DNA of 22,261 bases, taken from an uncultured Treponema sp. (GTDB taxonomy: Bacteria > Spirochaetota > Spirochaetia > Treponematales > Treponemataceae). Location of the stretch: positions 1-22,261 of the forward strand of contig CAKUTI010000031.1 in assembly GCA_934691925.1 (NCBI GenBank), read 5' to 3'. The notes beneath the pieces are model-generated. The model made no database searches. It saw only the letters and a program-made list of their open reading frames with translations, and was not told where the DNA came from. The translations under genes were made by a program, and so were the position numbers. Shown piece by piece: positions 14,310 to 21,560 of the stretch. Numbering within the stretch: position 1 is the stretch's first letter; the number at the start of each line of letters is the position of its first letter.

Positions 14310-14508
14310 AAAAAAAAGTTCATTTTGAGCAAAAAATCTAAAAAAATATCGAAAAATCGAGAAAAAATTCCGAATTGAAGAAAATTGCAAAAATCGCGAA
14401 TCAAAAAAATTAAGAATTCTAAATCGAAAAAATCCGCAAATCCAAAAAATCTCGAAATCCTGAACGGCAAAAAATTCAAAATAAATAATAGAAGAAAAAC
14501 GAAAAAAA
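14310..14508. other. A-tract-rich, probably curved non-coding DNA between comM and hpf
   Basis: The plus strand is strongly A-rich with runs of five to eight A (for example 14310-14317, 14331-14336, 14340-14346, 14352-14356, 14362-14367, 14403-14409, 14427-14432, 14444-14449, 14502-14508). The first five run centres are spaced by about 10 or 20 bases, in phase with the helix, which predicts intrinsic bending. Phe-rich open frames on the minus strand are a by-product of the composition. The region separates the divergent comM and hpf genes. Confidence 0.6.
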
Positions 14509-14532
14509 CTGATTTTATTTTTCTGAAAAAAA

Positions 14533-14562
14533 TTCGTCATTTTTAAAAAGCTGTTGTATAAT
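14533..14562 (+). promoter_or_regulatory. Promoter of hpf
   Basis: A consensus TATAAT at 14557-14562 with a poor -35 (TTCGTC, 14533-14538, 18-base spacer). The A-tract DNA lies immediately upstream. The leader would be about 75 bases. Confidence 0.6.
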
Positions 14563-14590
14563 TATTTCAGCGAGAAAAATCGCCGCGGTT

Positions 14591-14628
14591 CAGATTCGGG
14601 CTGCAAAAAATCTGTGATGTTTCGTCAC
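14591..14628 (+). promoter_or_regulatory. Two small hairpins in the hpf leader
   Basis: CAGATT (14591-14596) pairs with AATCTG (14609-14614), and GTGATG (14614-14619) pairs with CGTCAC (14623-14628) with a three-base loop. AGGAG at 14633-14637, before the ATG at 14645, is just downstream. The pairing is directly visible; a regulatory role is a guess. Confidence 0.35.
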
Positions 14629-14644
14629 TAAAAGGAGTACTAAA

Positions 14645-14935
14645 ATGACAAAGAATGTATCAGCTGTAGGTTTTGTTTTGGAAGAGAAACAGGCAGAGAT
14701 GGTGAACAAGAAGCTTGAGCGCATTAAATATGCCGAGGACTTGATTGTTGATTTGATTGTAAGAATCAAGCACGAGAAAGCATATGTTTTCGATGTGACC
14801 GCAAATTTCAAGTGGGGAACTCAAGCTCATGTAAAAGATGAGGATTTTGATTTCGGAGCTGCGCTGAATAAAACGATGGACGTTCTCGACGTTAAAATCA
14901 AAAAGGAAAAGGACAAGGTTCAGGAGAAAAAGTAA
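14645..14935 (+). CDS. hpf: Ribosome hibernation promoting factor (HPF/YfiA family, short form)
   Basis: 96 residues, the length of short HPF/RaiA proteins that bind the 30S decoding region and hold ribosomes inactive in stationary phase or stress. The N-terminus (NVSAVGFVLEEKQAEMVNKKLERIKYAEDL) and the C-terminal helix (DFGAALNKTMDVLDVKIKKEKDKVQEKK) match the family's alpha-beta-beta-beta-alpha layout, with the helix ending in a Lys/Glu-rich tail. No C-terminal dimerisation domain of the long form is present. AGGAG lies eight bases before the ATG. It has its own promoter and terminator. It stands upstream of hprK, a common arrangement for sigma-54 modulation-type genes with phosphotransferase-related genes. 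Confidence 0.85.
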   Translation: MTKNVSAVGFVLEEKQAEMVNKKLERIKYAEDLIVDLIVRIKHEKAYVFDVTANFKWGTQAHVKDEDFDFGAALNKTMDVLDVKIKKEKDKVQEKK

Positions 14936-14975
14936 TTCTGAAAAATCTTTTGAAATAAAATTCTGCTGAATTGAA

Positions 14976-15028
14976 CGGCTGCTGAAAAGCTGATGGTGAA
15001 AATCTCGCTTTTGGCAGCCGATTTTTTT
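14976..15028 (+). terminator. Terminator after hpf
   Basis: CGGCTGCTGAAAAGC (14976-14990) pairs with GCTTTTGGCAGCCG (15007-15020) with one mismatch or bulge, followed by seven T at 15022-15028. It separates hpf from the hprK promoter. Confidence 0.88.
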
Positions 15029-15050
15029 ATAAAAAACACAGTTTTTTTTG

Positions 15051-15079
15051 TTGCTTAAAATGCTTGAATATTGTATAGT
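15051..15079 (+). promoter_or_regulatory. Promoter of hprK, predicted leaderless
   Basis: TTGCTT (15051-15056), a 17-base spacer and TATAGT (15074-15079). The ATG is at 15086, six bases after the -10 box, so the first transcribed base should be the A of the start codon. Confidence 0.65.
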
Positions 15080-15085
15080 GAAGAT

Positions 15086-16075
15086 ATGGCGGATAAACCT
15101 TTCACAGTCCTTGATTTATTGAGCAAAGAGCTTCCAGAGCATATCGCGCTTAAGCTTAAATGCCTTGGCGGGAGAAAAGGCTTGTCTAAAGTTATTTCTG
15201 TTCCAGACTTGAATCGGCCGGGGCTTGCCCTTTCTGGATTCTTCGAGTCGTTTGCGTATCAGCGCGTGCAGATTTTCGGACGCGGAGAAAACGCTTATCT
15301 TGGAAAGCTTAATTCAGAAAGCAAGATTGATTCGTTGAACAATTTTTTTTCTTACGAAATTCCGTGCATTGTTTTTACGCATGGAATCACGCCTGTTAAG
15401 GAATTTTTGGATTTGGCTGAAAAGACGAACTGCGCGGTTTTGAACACTGAGCTTGACACGACTGAATTTTCAATCCGGCTTTTACGGCTGTTTTCAAATA
15501 TTTTCGCGCCTAAGAAAACTTTGCACGGTGTTTTGGTCGAGGTTTACGGAATCGGAATCCTGATTACAGGACATTCCGGCGTTGGAAAGTCCGAGTGTGC
15601 GCTGGAGCTTGTTGAGCGCGGACACCGCCTTGTTGCAGACGACATTGTTGAGGCGCGGTGTGTAAACGGAAATTCGATTTTGGGACAGGGGGCGAACGCT
15701 CTTTTAAGCCATCATATGGAGATTCGCGGCCTTGGAATCATAAACATTGCGGAGCTTTATGGAGTCGGCTCAATCCGCGACCAAAAGGAGATTCAACTGA
15801 TAATCCGTCTTGAGGAATGGGACGTGAACAAAGTCTATGACCGAGTCGGGACAGATTATGCGACAGAGGATTTGCTTGGCGTGAAAGTTCCTTATATTGA
15901 AATTCCTGTGAAGCCTGGCCGGAATCTTCCTATTATTATAGAAGCGGCGGCGATGAACGAACGCTTGAAATACAAAGGCTACAATTCTGCGAGAGATTTC
16001 AATCAGAATGTTCTCCGCTGGATTGAGACGGGAGAAGCCCAGACCGCATATTACGGCAGCGATGATTCTTATTGA
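15086..16075 (+). CDS. hprK: HPr kinase/phosphorylase
   Basis: 329 residues from the ATG at 15086; a TTG 15 bases upstream overlaps the promoter's -10 box and is unlikely. HprK phosphorylates and dephosphorylates Ser46 of HPr in response to the metabolic state. The N-terminal domain (FTVLDLLSKEL to about 130) is followed by the kinase domain with a Walker A GHSGVGKS (162-169), the ELVERGHRLVADD stretch with the catalytic histidine/aspartate region, EIRGLGIINIAELYG, and the C-terminal signature EIPVKPGRNLPIIIE followed by AAAMNERLKYKGYN. HPr itself is encoded 62 bases downstream, so kinase and substrate are together. Spirochaetes are known to keep HprK and HPr, often without sugar-specific permeases of the phosphotransferase system; none is visible here. 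Confidence 0.96.
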   Translation: MADKPFTVLDLLSKELPEHIALKLKCLGGRKGLSKVISVPDLNRPGLALSGFFESFAYQRVQIFGRGENAYLGKLNSESKIDSLNNFFSYEIPCIVFTHGITPVKEFLDLAEKTNCAVLNTELDTTEFSIRLLRLFSNIFAPKKTLHGVLVEVYGIGILITGHSGVGKSECALELVERGHRLVADDIVEARCVNGNSILGQGANALLSHHMEIRGLGIINIAELYGVGSIRDQKEIQLIIRLEEWDVNKVYDRVGTDYATEDLLGVKVPYIEIPVKPGRNLPIIIEAAAMNERLKYKGYNSARDFNQNVLRWIETGEAQTAYYGSDDSY

Positions 16076-16137
16076 TTACGGTTTAGGATTATATTAAGAT
16101 TGTATGGTAGTTTTACGGCTACATAAGGAAAGGTTAT

Positions 16138-16404
16138 ATGACTGAAAAGATTTTGACTGTAAAAAACAGGGCTGGAATTCACGCGCGGCCTGCGGCTCTT
16201 ATTGCTCAGACGGCGAACAAATATTCATGCGATATTTCACTTGAAAAAGATTCAAACGCAGTTAATGCGAAATCAATCATGGGCGTAATCACAATGGCTG
16301 CTGGATACAATACTGTCTTGACGCTTAAGGCGGACGGAGCAGACGAGAAAGACGCTGTTGAGGCAATCGCCCAGCTTTTTGAAAATAAATTTGAAGAAGA
16401 CTAA
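16138..16404 (+). CDS. ptsH: Phosphocarrier protein HPr
   Basis: 88 residues, typical for HPr. The active-site histidine H15 lies in GIHARPA and the regulatory serine S46 in NAKSIMGV, so both the enzyme I site and the HprK site are present. AGGAAAGG lies before the ATG. It follows hprK by 62 bases and precedes lexA by 58 bases on the same strand and is probably co-transcribed with hprK. With HprK it forms a serine-phosphorylation switch, which in Gram-positives feeds into catabolite control; the target here is unknown. Confidence 0.96.
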   Translation: MTEKILTVKNRAGIHARPAALIAQTANKYSCDISLEKDSNAVNAKSIMGVITMAAGYNTVLTLKADGADEKDAVEAIAQLFENKFEED

Positions 16405-16430
16405 TAAGCTGATAAAACTAAAAAAATATT

Positions 16431-16448
16431 TCCATGAACAGAAATGGA
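16431..16448. promoter_or_regulatory. Inverted repeat before lexA, candidate operator
   Basis: TCCAT (16431-16435) and ATGGA (16444-16448) are separated by eight bases and lie just before the lexA ribosome binding site (AGGAG at 16451-16455). LexA genes are usually autoregulated, so an operator is expected nearby, but this repeat is short and matches no SOS box I know. Confidence 0.25.
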
Positions 16449-16462
16449 GAAGGAGTTCTTGA

Positions 16463-17065
16463 ATGAAAGAGATTACTGCACGTCAAAAGGAAGTGTTGGA
16501 TTTTATTTCTGAATCCACAAAAGAAAACAATTATCCTCCAACAGTAAGAGAAATCGGAAGCCATTTTGGAATTTCTCTCCGCGCTGTTCAGGACCACATT
16601 GCCGCGCTTCAAAAGAAAGGGTACCTCTCGCAGAGCCAGAAAAGAGCGCGCTCGTTGACTGTGAACCAGGAAAAAGCGAGCCAGCCGTTTGTGAGCAAGG
16701 TTCCTCTTTTGGGAACTGTCGCCGCTGGAAAGCCTCTTTTGAGCGAGGAGAATCTTGACGGATATGTGAATCTTACAGAGCCTTTTGTCCGCCCTGAAAA
16801 AACGTATTTTGCGCTTCGTGTCCGCGGACAGAGCATGATAAACGCTGGAATTCTCGAGGGCGACCTTGCCGTAATCGAGCAGGCGCAGACAGCGGTTGAC
16901 GGACAAATTGTCGTTGCTGTTATTGACAATGCAATCACGCTGAAAAGATTTTATAAAGAATCCGACAGAGTGAAGCTCCAGCCAGAAAATCCTGCGTTTG
17001 AGCCGATTTACAGCAAAGATGTGACGATTGTCGGAACGCTTTCAAATATCGTAAGAACTTACTAG
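16463..17065 (+). CDS. lexA: LexA repressor
   Basis: 200 residues. The N-terminal winged helix starts KEITARQKEVLDFISE and contains YPPTVREIGSHFGISLRAVQ followed by DHIAALQKKGYL, the LexA DNA-binding fold. The self-cleavage site is A88-G89 in GTVAAGKP. The serine of the catalytic pair is S124 (RGQSM) and the lysine K161 (TLKRF). On DNA damage RecA filaments trigger cleavage, which derepresses the SOS genes. The holA gene starts 10 bases after its stop, so the two are probably one transcript. Some treponemes with reduced genomes lack lexA, so its presence fits a larger gut or rumen species. Confidence 0.96.
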   Translation: MKEITARQKEVLDFISESTKENNYPPTVREIGSHFGISLRAVQDHIAALQKKGYLSQSQKRARSLTVNQEKASQPFVSKVPLLGTVAAGKPLLSEENLDGYVNLTEPFVRPEKTYFALRVRGQSMINAGILEGDLAVIEQAQTAVDGQIVVAVIDNAITLKRFYKESDRVKLQPENPAFEPIYSKDVTIVGTLSNIVRTY

Positions 17066-17075
17066 CCGCTAGATT

Positions 17076-18113
17076 ATGTCAGCTCCGATTTATCTTTATA
17101 CTGGACCTGAGTTTGGCGAGAGAAACGAGCAGGTTGAGGCTGTCAAGCAGTCGCAGAAAAAGCAGTTCGGCGACTCTGATGAGTATCTTCTTTATGCTTC
17201 CGACACAAAAATTGCGGAAGTTGTCGCTAAATTGCAGACAGAATCGCTTTTTGTGCCGTCAACTTGCATTGTTTTACGCGAGGCTGAGCTTATCAAAAAG
17301 AAAGATGAAATCGAGCTGCTTTCTTCATGGCTGAAATCTGTTTCGGCGAAGCCAAAGGAAAATCAGGATTCTTCTGTCTTAATTCTTGTTTCAGATGAAA
17401 TTTCTGTTGACGCAAAGCTCAGTAAGCTTGTTCCGAAAGAAAATCAGAGAATTTTTTGGGAGCTTTCGGGCGCGCGTCTTGAAGACTGGCTTAGAAATTA
17501 TTTTAGAAAAAATGGGCTTGCAATCGAGCAGCCGGCTCTCGAAGAAATCTTGGACATGGTTGAAGGAAATACGGAAGCCTTGAAGTCCGAATGTTCAAGA
17601 TTTTTTGTCGTTTTCGGGAAAGGCCATGTCGTTACAGAAGATGATGTTGACAAGCTGCTTGCCCATAACCGTGAAGAAAACGCGTTCACTCTTTTTAATG
17701 CGCTTTGTGAAATTTCCGAGAACGCGCCGAAACGCCTTGAAAACGCTCTTCAAATCTTGGATAAAATCCTTTTGTCGAAGGCAAGCAACTCGATTACGCT
17801 GATTGCGGGTCTTGCTTCATGTTTTAGAAAATTGCAGGTTTGGCATTCAATCCATGCTGAAAATTACAGTCCTGATTTGAAGTCCAGCGGATTTACGAGC
17901 AAGAAGCAGATTTCGCAATACGTAAGGGCGGCGCAGATTTGGAATTTTGGTCAGACTGCCGCAGTTACGGCTTTGATTTCAAAAACCGATATGGAGATTC
18001 GCTCGGTCGGACAGAATGTTCAGAAAACGCTTCTTTCGCTTCTTCTTTACGAGATTGTCATGAAAGGCGGTGTTGGGCTTTCTTCTTATGAAATTTCAGA
18101 AAATTATTGCTGA
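17076..18113 (+). CDS. holA: DNA polymerase III subunit delta
   Basis: 345 residues, the usual length of HolA, the clamp-loader subunit that opens the beta sliding clamp. The N-terminus (IYLYTGPEFGERNEQVEAVK) corresponds to the domain I strand and degenerate P-loop. Later elements are SSVLILVSDEISVDAKLSKL (second strand region), LEDWLRNYFRKNGL, EILDMVEGNTEALKSECSRF (the NLxxLxxEixKL-like helix) and the C-terminal NSITLIAGLASCFRKLQVWH collar region. It begins 10 bases after lexA without a clear Shine-Dalgarno sequence, which suggests translational coupling. Sequence conservation of HolA is low, so the call rests on the arrangement of these motifs. Confidence 0.88.
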   Translation: MSAPIYLYTGPEFGERNEQVEAVKQSQKKQFGDSDEYLLYASDTKIAEVVAKLQTESLFVPSTCIVLREAELIKKKDEIELLSSWLKSVSAKPKENQDSSVLILVSDEISVDAKLSKLVPKENQRIFWELSGARLEDWLRNYFRKNGLAIEQPALEEILDMVEGNTEALKSECSRFFVVFGKGHVVTEDDVDKLLAHNREENAFTLFNALCEISENAPKRLENALQILDKILLSKASNSITLIAGLASCFRKLQVWHSIHAENYSPDLKSSGFTSKKQISQYVRAAQIWNFGQTAAVTALISKTDMEIRSVGQNVQKTLLSLLLYEIVMKGGVGLSSYEISENYC

Positions 18114-18188
18114 AATATTAAAATCTCCAAAATCGCTAACGTTTCGAAGACGCAAAAACTGTTTTTTGAAGTTTGAAAATAACCATTG

Positions 18189-18217
18189 TTGCCCATGCAT
18201 TGTTTCTATTTTATAAT
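18189..18217 (+). promoter_or_regulatory. Promoter of the lipoprotein-LysM operon
   Basis: TTGCCC (18189-18194), a 17-base spacer and consensus TATAAT (18212-18217). The leader would be about 33 bases with GGAGGAAG before the GTG start at 18257. Confidence 0.6.
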
Positions 18218-18256
18218 GGCAAAAATTGCCGATATTAAAAATGTGGAGGAAGAAAA

Positions 18257-19315
18257 GTGAAACTAAAACATCTTTGCGTAATATCATGCGCTTGCGCTGT
18301 GCTTTTTCTGGCTTCTTGCGGTTCAACGCCGACTGCTGAGGAAGAACTGGACTTTAATCCGGCTGAAAAAGCGGAAGAAACTGTGGAGCAAGTCGTAGAG
18401 GAGACAACTGATTTTACAACTGCTAATCAGGCTTCTCTTGAAATTGCGGAAAAGGCTCGTCAGGCTGCGGTAAAAGCTGACGCTCAGAAATATTATCAGG
18501 AAAAATTCGATGAGACTGATAAGTTGTACGGTGAAGTAAAAAACAAGGTCGCTTCGGATTCAAAAACTGACCATTCCGCTGAAATCAAGGATGTGGCGGA
18601 CAGATTCAACGCGCTCGCTCAGGCTTCGCTTGCGCGTTCTATGAAAGACCGCGCGGATGAGCTTGGCTTTGCCGGTGAAGACCAGAATTCTTATGACAAA
18701 GGTCAAAAAGCGTTGTCTGATTATGAGTCGCTTGCGGCAGATTCGAGCAGCTCAGACTTGCTTTCAAAGGCGAACGAAGCTTTTGACGCTTATTCTGTTC
18801 TTATGCTGAAAGGTTTCAAGGCATTTGCCGGCCGGGAAAGAAATGCGGCTCTTGAAGCGAAAAAAAATGCGGACAGCGTGAAAGCCGGAGTTGCAAAAAA
18901 AGAGGAATACAAAAAAGCGTCGGCTGATTTTAAGGATGCTGATACCGCGTATGTAACAAAAAATATCGAAGGCGCTTACCGCGGATACAAGGCTGCAAAA
19001 GAAGCGTTTGCTTCGCTTTACGAGACAGTTTCAAAAAACAGGGCTGCGGCTCAGGAAGCGATTGAGCGCGCTAAGCAGAAAGTTGCAGAGGCTGCAAATT
19101 ATTCTACAGAAGCCGACACTGTTTCTCCGCTTGAAGGCGAAGTTGCTGGAATCGAAAAGGACGATGCCGTTCTGCTCGAGGAAGACAATCTTGCAAATCC
19201 TGATGACGCTGTAATCAACATTGAAGAGGGCGAGACTGCCCAGGCTGCTGAAAAAGAGGCTGCTGCGGCAATCGCTGTTGAAGAAGCTGCAAACAAACTT
19301 ATGGAGGCAAAATAA
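18257..19315 (+). CDS. Putative lipoprotein with repetitive helical (TPR-like) body
   Basis: 352 residues from a GTG start with a strong GGAGGAAG upstream. The signal peptide ends in a lipobox FLASC with C21, so it is a lipoprotein. The mature protein starts with an acidic Ala/Glu-rich stretch, then long amphipathic helices rich in Ala, Lys, Asp and Glu. Two segments share spaced Tyr/Ala/Phe positions: YDKGQKALSDYESL with ANEAFDAY, and YKKASADFKDADTAY with AYRGYKAAKEAFASLY. This suggests TPR-like or coiled-coil repeats. The C-terminus is acidic and alanine-rich. I do not recognise a named family. Its TAA stop shares an A with the ATG of the next gene, so the two are translationally coupled and probably work together in the periplasm or at the peptidoglycan. 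Confidence 0.85.
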   Translation: MKLKHLCVISCACAVLFLASCGSTPTAEEELDFNPAEKAEETVEQVVEETTDFTTANQASLEIAEKARQAAVKADAQKYYQEKFDETDKLYGEVKNKVASDSKTDHSAEIKDVADRFNALAQASLARSMKDRADELGFAGEDQNSYDKGQKALSDYESLAADSSSSDLLSKANEAFDAYSVLMLKGFKAFAGRERNAALEAKKNADSVKAGVAKKEEYKKASADFKDADTAYVTKNIEGAYRGYKAAKEAFASLYETVSKNRAAAQEAIERAKQKVAEAANYSTEADTVSPLEGEVAGIEKDDAVLLEEDNLANPDDAVINIEEGETAQAAEKEAAAAIAVEEAANKLMEAK

Positions 19316-20007
19316 TGAAAAAGATTCTGACTCTTACGCTTGCTCTTCTGACCGTTGGTGTTTTTGCTGTCAGCTATAAGAACAACACTTATCAAAAACT
19401 TGCTGACGAATACACAAGAAAAGCTCAAAACGCTCTTGATGCCGGCGAGTACGAGCTTTCTGTTGAATATGCGCAAAAAGCAGAAGAAAATGCTGCGCTT
19501 TCTCAGGCTTTTGTCAAGAAAATGCTTGCAAAATCAGACTGCGACAAGTCGATGAAAGCCGCTTCAAAAAGAATCGACTATGCGAAAAGCATAAATGCTG
19601 AAAGAAACTTTCCGATGGCGTATTCTTCAGCGCAAAAATCATATGCCAGCGCGCAGGCGGCTTACGACGGCGAGGATTATGAGACAGCTACTGCGTTTGC
19701 AAATCAGGTTCTGGAGGCACTTGCCGATATAAAAGAAATCACTCCGCTTCCTGAATATTATGTTGTTCGCCCGTGGGCGGACTCAAAGGACTGCTACTGG
19801 AATATTTCAGGCAGAAACTATGTTTACGACAATCCTCTGCTTTGGGAAAATTTGTATCAGGCAAACAGGGGAAATATGCCGAAGCCAAACGACCCGAATT
19901 TGATCCTTCCGGGAATGAAAATGAAAATTCCTAGCATTACAGGAGAATACCGCGAGGGCGTTTACAATCCTGCGAAAAAATACGACGGATATTCTGCGAA
20001 CCGCTAA
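19315..20007 (+). CDS. Exported LysM-domain protein with TPR-like N-terminal half
   Basis: 230 residues. An N-terminal signal peptide (MKKILTLTLALLTVGVFA, with cleavage probably just after) marks export; there is no lipobox cysteine. Residues about 25-140 are helical repeats (NALDAGEYELSVEYAQKAEE, and AYDGEDYETATAFANQVLEA) like TPR motifs. Residues about 148-206 form a LysM-like module (YYVVRPWADSKDCYWNIS, LLWENLYQANR, LILPGMKMKIPS), which normally binds N-acetylglucosamine in peptidoglycan. It starts on the last base of the upstream lipoprotein stop codon, and GGAGG inside that gene serves as its ribosome binding site. A role in envelope organisation is likely but not provable here. Confidence 0.88.
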   Translation: MKKILTLTLALLTVGVFAVSYKNNTYQKLADEYTRKAQNALDAGEYELSVEYAQKAEENAALSQAFVKKMLAKSDCDKSMKAASKRIDYAKSINAERNFPMAYSSAQKSYASAQAAYDGEDYETATAFANQVLEALADIKEITPLPEYYVVRPWADSKDCYWNISGRNYVYDNPLLWENLYQANRGNMPKPNDPNLILPGMKMKIPSITGEYREGVYNPAKKYDGYSANR

Positions 20008-20018
20008 TTGATGTTGTG

Positions 20019-20056
20019 AAAAAAAGCCGTGCTGAGAAAATCCGCGCGGCTTTTTT
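20019..20056. terminator. Bidirectional terminator between LysM gene and Nudix gene
   Basis: AAAAAGCCG (20021-20029) pairs with CGGCTTTTT (20047-20055), with TGC/GCG near-pairs inside, and T runs on both strands. It serves the convergent genes ending at 20007 and 20062. Confidence 0.88.
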
Positions 20057-20061
20057 GTTTT

Positions 20062-20610
20062 TTAATCGAATTTTTCGTGCATCAAATATCTAAAAAGTGC
20101 CGCCATCATAAGCGAGTGCGGATAATCCTGATTTCCGAAATTTTTGCAGACTTTATCTTTTTGAATCCGCATAAAATCGACATATTCATCATCGTCCAAA
20201 TCTTGCTTTCCTGTTGAAACAAGATTTTTCGCTGCAAAAAAGTAGACATGATTTGACATAATCGCGGGATTCGGGTTCGTTTTTCCAAGAAAAATCATTT
20301 TTCCAGCTTTGAAGCCTGTTTCCTCAAGAAGCTCTCGTGTTGCGGCTTTTTCAGGTTCTTCTCCCTTTTCAATCACTCCGCCCGGGAATTCAATGCTCAG
20401 ATGGTTTTCTCCGTGTCGCCATTGCTTCACCATAAGAAAGTCGTCTTCAATTTCCGGAATCACAACGCACCAGTCGGGCGCGTCCATCACAATAAATTTT
20501 CCGCTTTTCTCGTCTGGCGACTCGGACGTGATTTCATTTACAGTCAGAATTTTTGTCTTCAAAAGCTCTTTTTTTTCTTTTTGTGTCCAGCTCAAAGAAT
20601 CTTTTTCCAT
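20062..20610 (-). CDS. Nudix hydrolase (ADP-ribose pyrophosphatase-like)
   Basis: 182 residues. A perfect Nudix box GX5EX7REUXEEXGU is at 78-100 (GVIEKGE, then REL-LEETGF), which binds the metal and catalyses hydrolysis of a nucleoside diphosphate linked to another group. The region before it (WCVVIPEIEDDFLMVKQWRH and LSIEFPGG) is typical of the ADP-ribose/ADP-sugar pyrophosphatase branch, but the substrate cannot be fixed. AGGAG lies well placed before the ATG at 20610. It is divergent from the cytidylate-kinase-like gene and convergent with the LysM gene. Confidence 0.92.
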   Translation of the reverse strand: MEKDSLSWTQKEKKELLKTKILTVNEITSESPDEKSGKFIVMDAPDWCVVIPEIEDDFLMVKQWRHGENHLSIEFPGGVIEKGEEPEKAATRELLEETGFKAGKMIFLGKTNPNPAIMSNHVYFFAAKNLVSTGKQDLDDDEYVDFMRIQKDKVCKNFGNQDYPHSLMMAALFRYLMHEKFD

Positions 20611-20643
20611 AAAAATGTCTCCTGTTTGCGTTCTCTTAATTTT

Positions 20644-20672
20644 TTGATTTTATCATTTTTTTCTCTTATAAT
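20644..20672 (+). promoter_or_regulatory. Promoter of the cytidylate-kinase-like gene
   Basis: TTGATT (20644-20649), a 17-base spacer and TATAAT (20667-20672): one of the best sigma-70 matches in the window. The leader is about 25 bases with GGAG before the ATG at 20704. Confidence 0.75.
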
Positions 20673-20703
20673 TAAGGAGACTGAAGTTTTTGGAGCGGAT
20701 AAA

Positions 20704-21504
20704 ATGGCGGTTTTAACGGTTTCGAGGCAGATAGCGTCTTTTGGCGACGAGATTTGCAAGTCGATAGCTTCTCATCTTGGCTATAAATTTGTGAGCCGGA
20801 CAGACATTGAAAAGAGAATTCTTGATTTGGGTTTTTCAAAGTCGAAACTGAGGAAATTCGATGAGAAAAAGCCCGGTTTTCTTTCGTCTTTGACGAGCGA
20901 CCGCGACGAATATCTTGACTATCTTCAGCTTGCGATTTTGGAAGCCGCTGCTGACGACAACTGCGTTATAATCGGGCGCGGCTCTTTTATAATTTTAAAG
21001 GAGCTTTCGAATCATATTTCGTTGAAGATTATCGCCGAGAAAAGCTTGAGAATTTCACGCTATGAAGATGAGCACAAGTGCGGTTTGAAAAAAGCACTGA
21101 AAATTGTGAATGAGAGCGACTCGAACCGGGACGGATTCAACAAAAGTTTTTTTGATTTTGACGTCAACAATCCTGCGATGTTCCATCTTGTGATAAATAC
21201 AGGCTTGCTCGACATTGACTCGATAAGCTTGTCGGTGGAAATGCTTGTGAAAAGCGCGGTTACAAAAGAAAAATCTGCGCTTGGAAACAAAAAGGCGAAA
21301 GAGCTTTTGCTCGCGCAAAAAATCGTGAATCTCTTGAAATATGAAAACAGACTTGTGATAAAATTTCTGCGCGCGGAAGCCAATGAAAATCGGATAATGC
21401 TCCACGGAATTGCGGATTCAAAATCTGAAATCGAAAAAGCTGTGAAAATCGTAAATGAAAAACTTCCCGGCTACAAAGTGATTTCAAGAATTTCCGAGAT
21501 TTAA
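20704..21504 (+). CDS. Cytidylate kinase-like family protein
   Basis: 266 residues from the ATG at 20704 (GGAG about nine bases upstream); the frame is open further upstream but that part overlaps the divergent Nudix gene and the promoter. The N-terminus VLTVSRQIASFGDEICKSIA is the P-loop region of the cytidylate-kinase-like family, in which the common form is SRxxGSGGxxIA; here the first glycine is alanine. FVSRTDIEKRILDLGF, then NCVIIGRGSFIILKE and HLVINTGLLDIDSIS are the family's lid and core elements. A C-terminal extension of about 70 residues (from about 195) ends in a small alpha/beta unit (RLVIKFLRAEANENRIMLHG to the end) of unknown role. The substrate is unknown. Confidence 0.85.
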   Translation: MAVLTVSRQIASFGDEICKSIASHLGYKFVSRTDIEKRILDLGFSKSKLRKFDEKKPGFLSSLTSDRDEYLDYLQLAILEAAADDNCVIIGRGSFIILKELSNHISLKIIAEKSLRISRYEDEHKCGLKKALKIVNESDSNRDGFNKSFFDFDVNNPAMFHLVINTGLLDIDSISLSVEMLVKSAVTKEKSALGNKKAKELLLAQKIVNLLKYENRLVIKFLRAEANENRIMLHGIADSKSEIEKAVKIVNEKLPGYKVISRISEI

Positions 21505-21523
21505 GGCTGTTTTTGCCGTTCAC

Positions 21524-21552
21524 TTTACTTTTTCCAGTTCAAAAATTATACT
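21524..21552 (+). promoter_or_regulatory. Promoter of the CDP-alcohol phosphatidyltransferase gene, predicted leaderless
   Basis: TTTACT (21524-21529), a 17-base spacer and TATACT (21547-21552). The ATG at 21561 follows after eight bases with no Shine-Dalgarno sequence. Confidence 0.5.
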
Positions 21553-21560
21553 ATAAACAA

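Noticed and set aside
14282..14540. Phe-rich open frames on the minus strand
   Set aside because: They arise from A-tract composition, have no ribosome binding site or conserved pattern, and are low-complexity.
20401..20703. N-terminal extension of the cytidylate-kinase-like frame
   Set aside because: It runs through the divergent Nudix gene and the TTGATT/TATAAT promoter; homology starts at the ATG at 20704.
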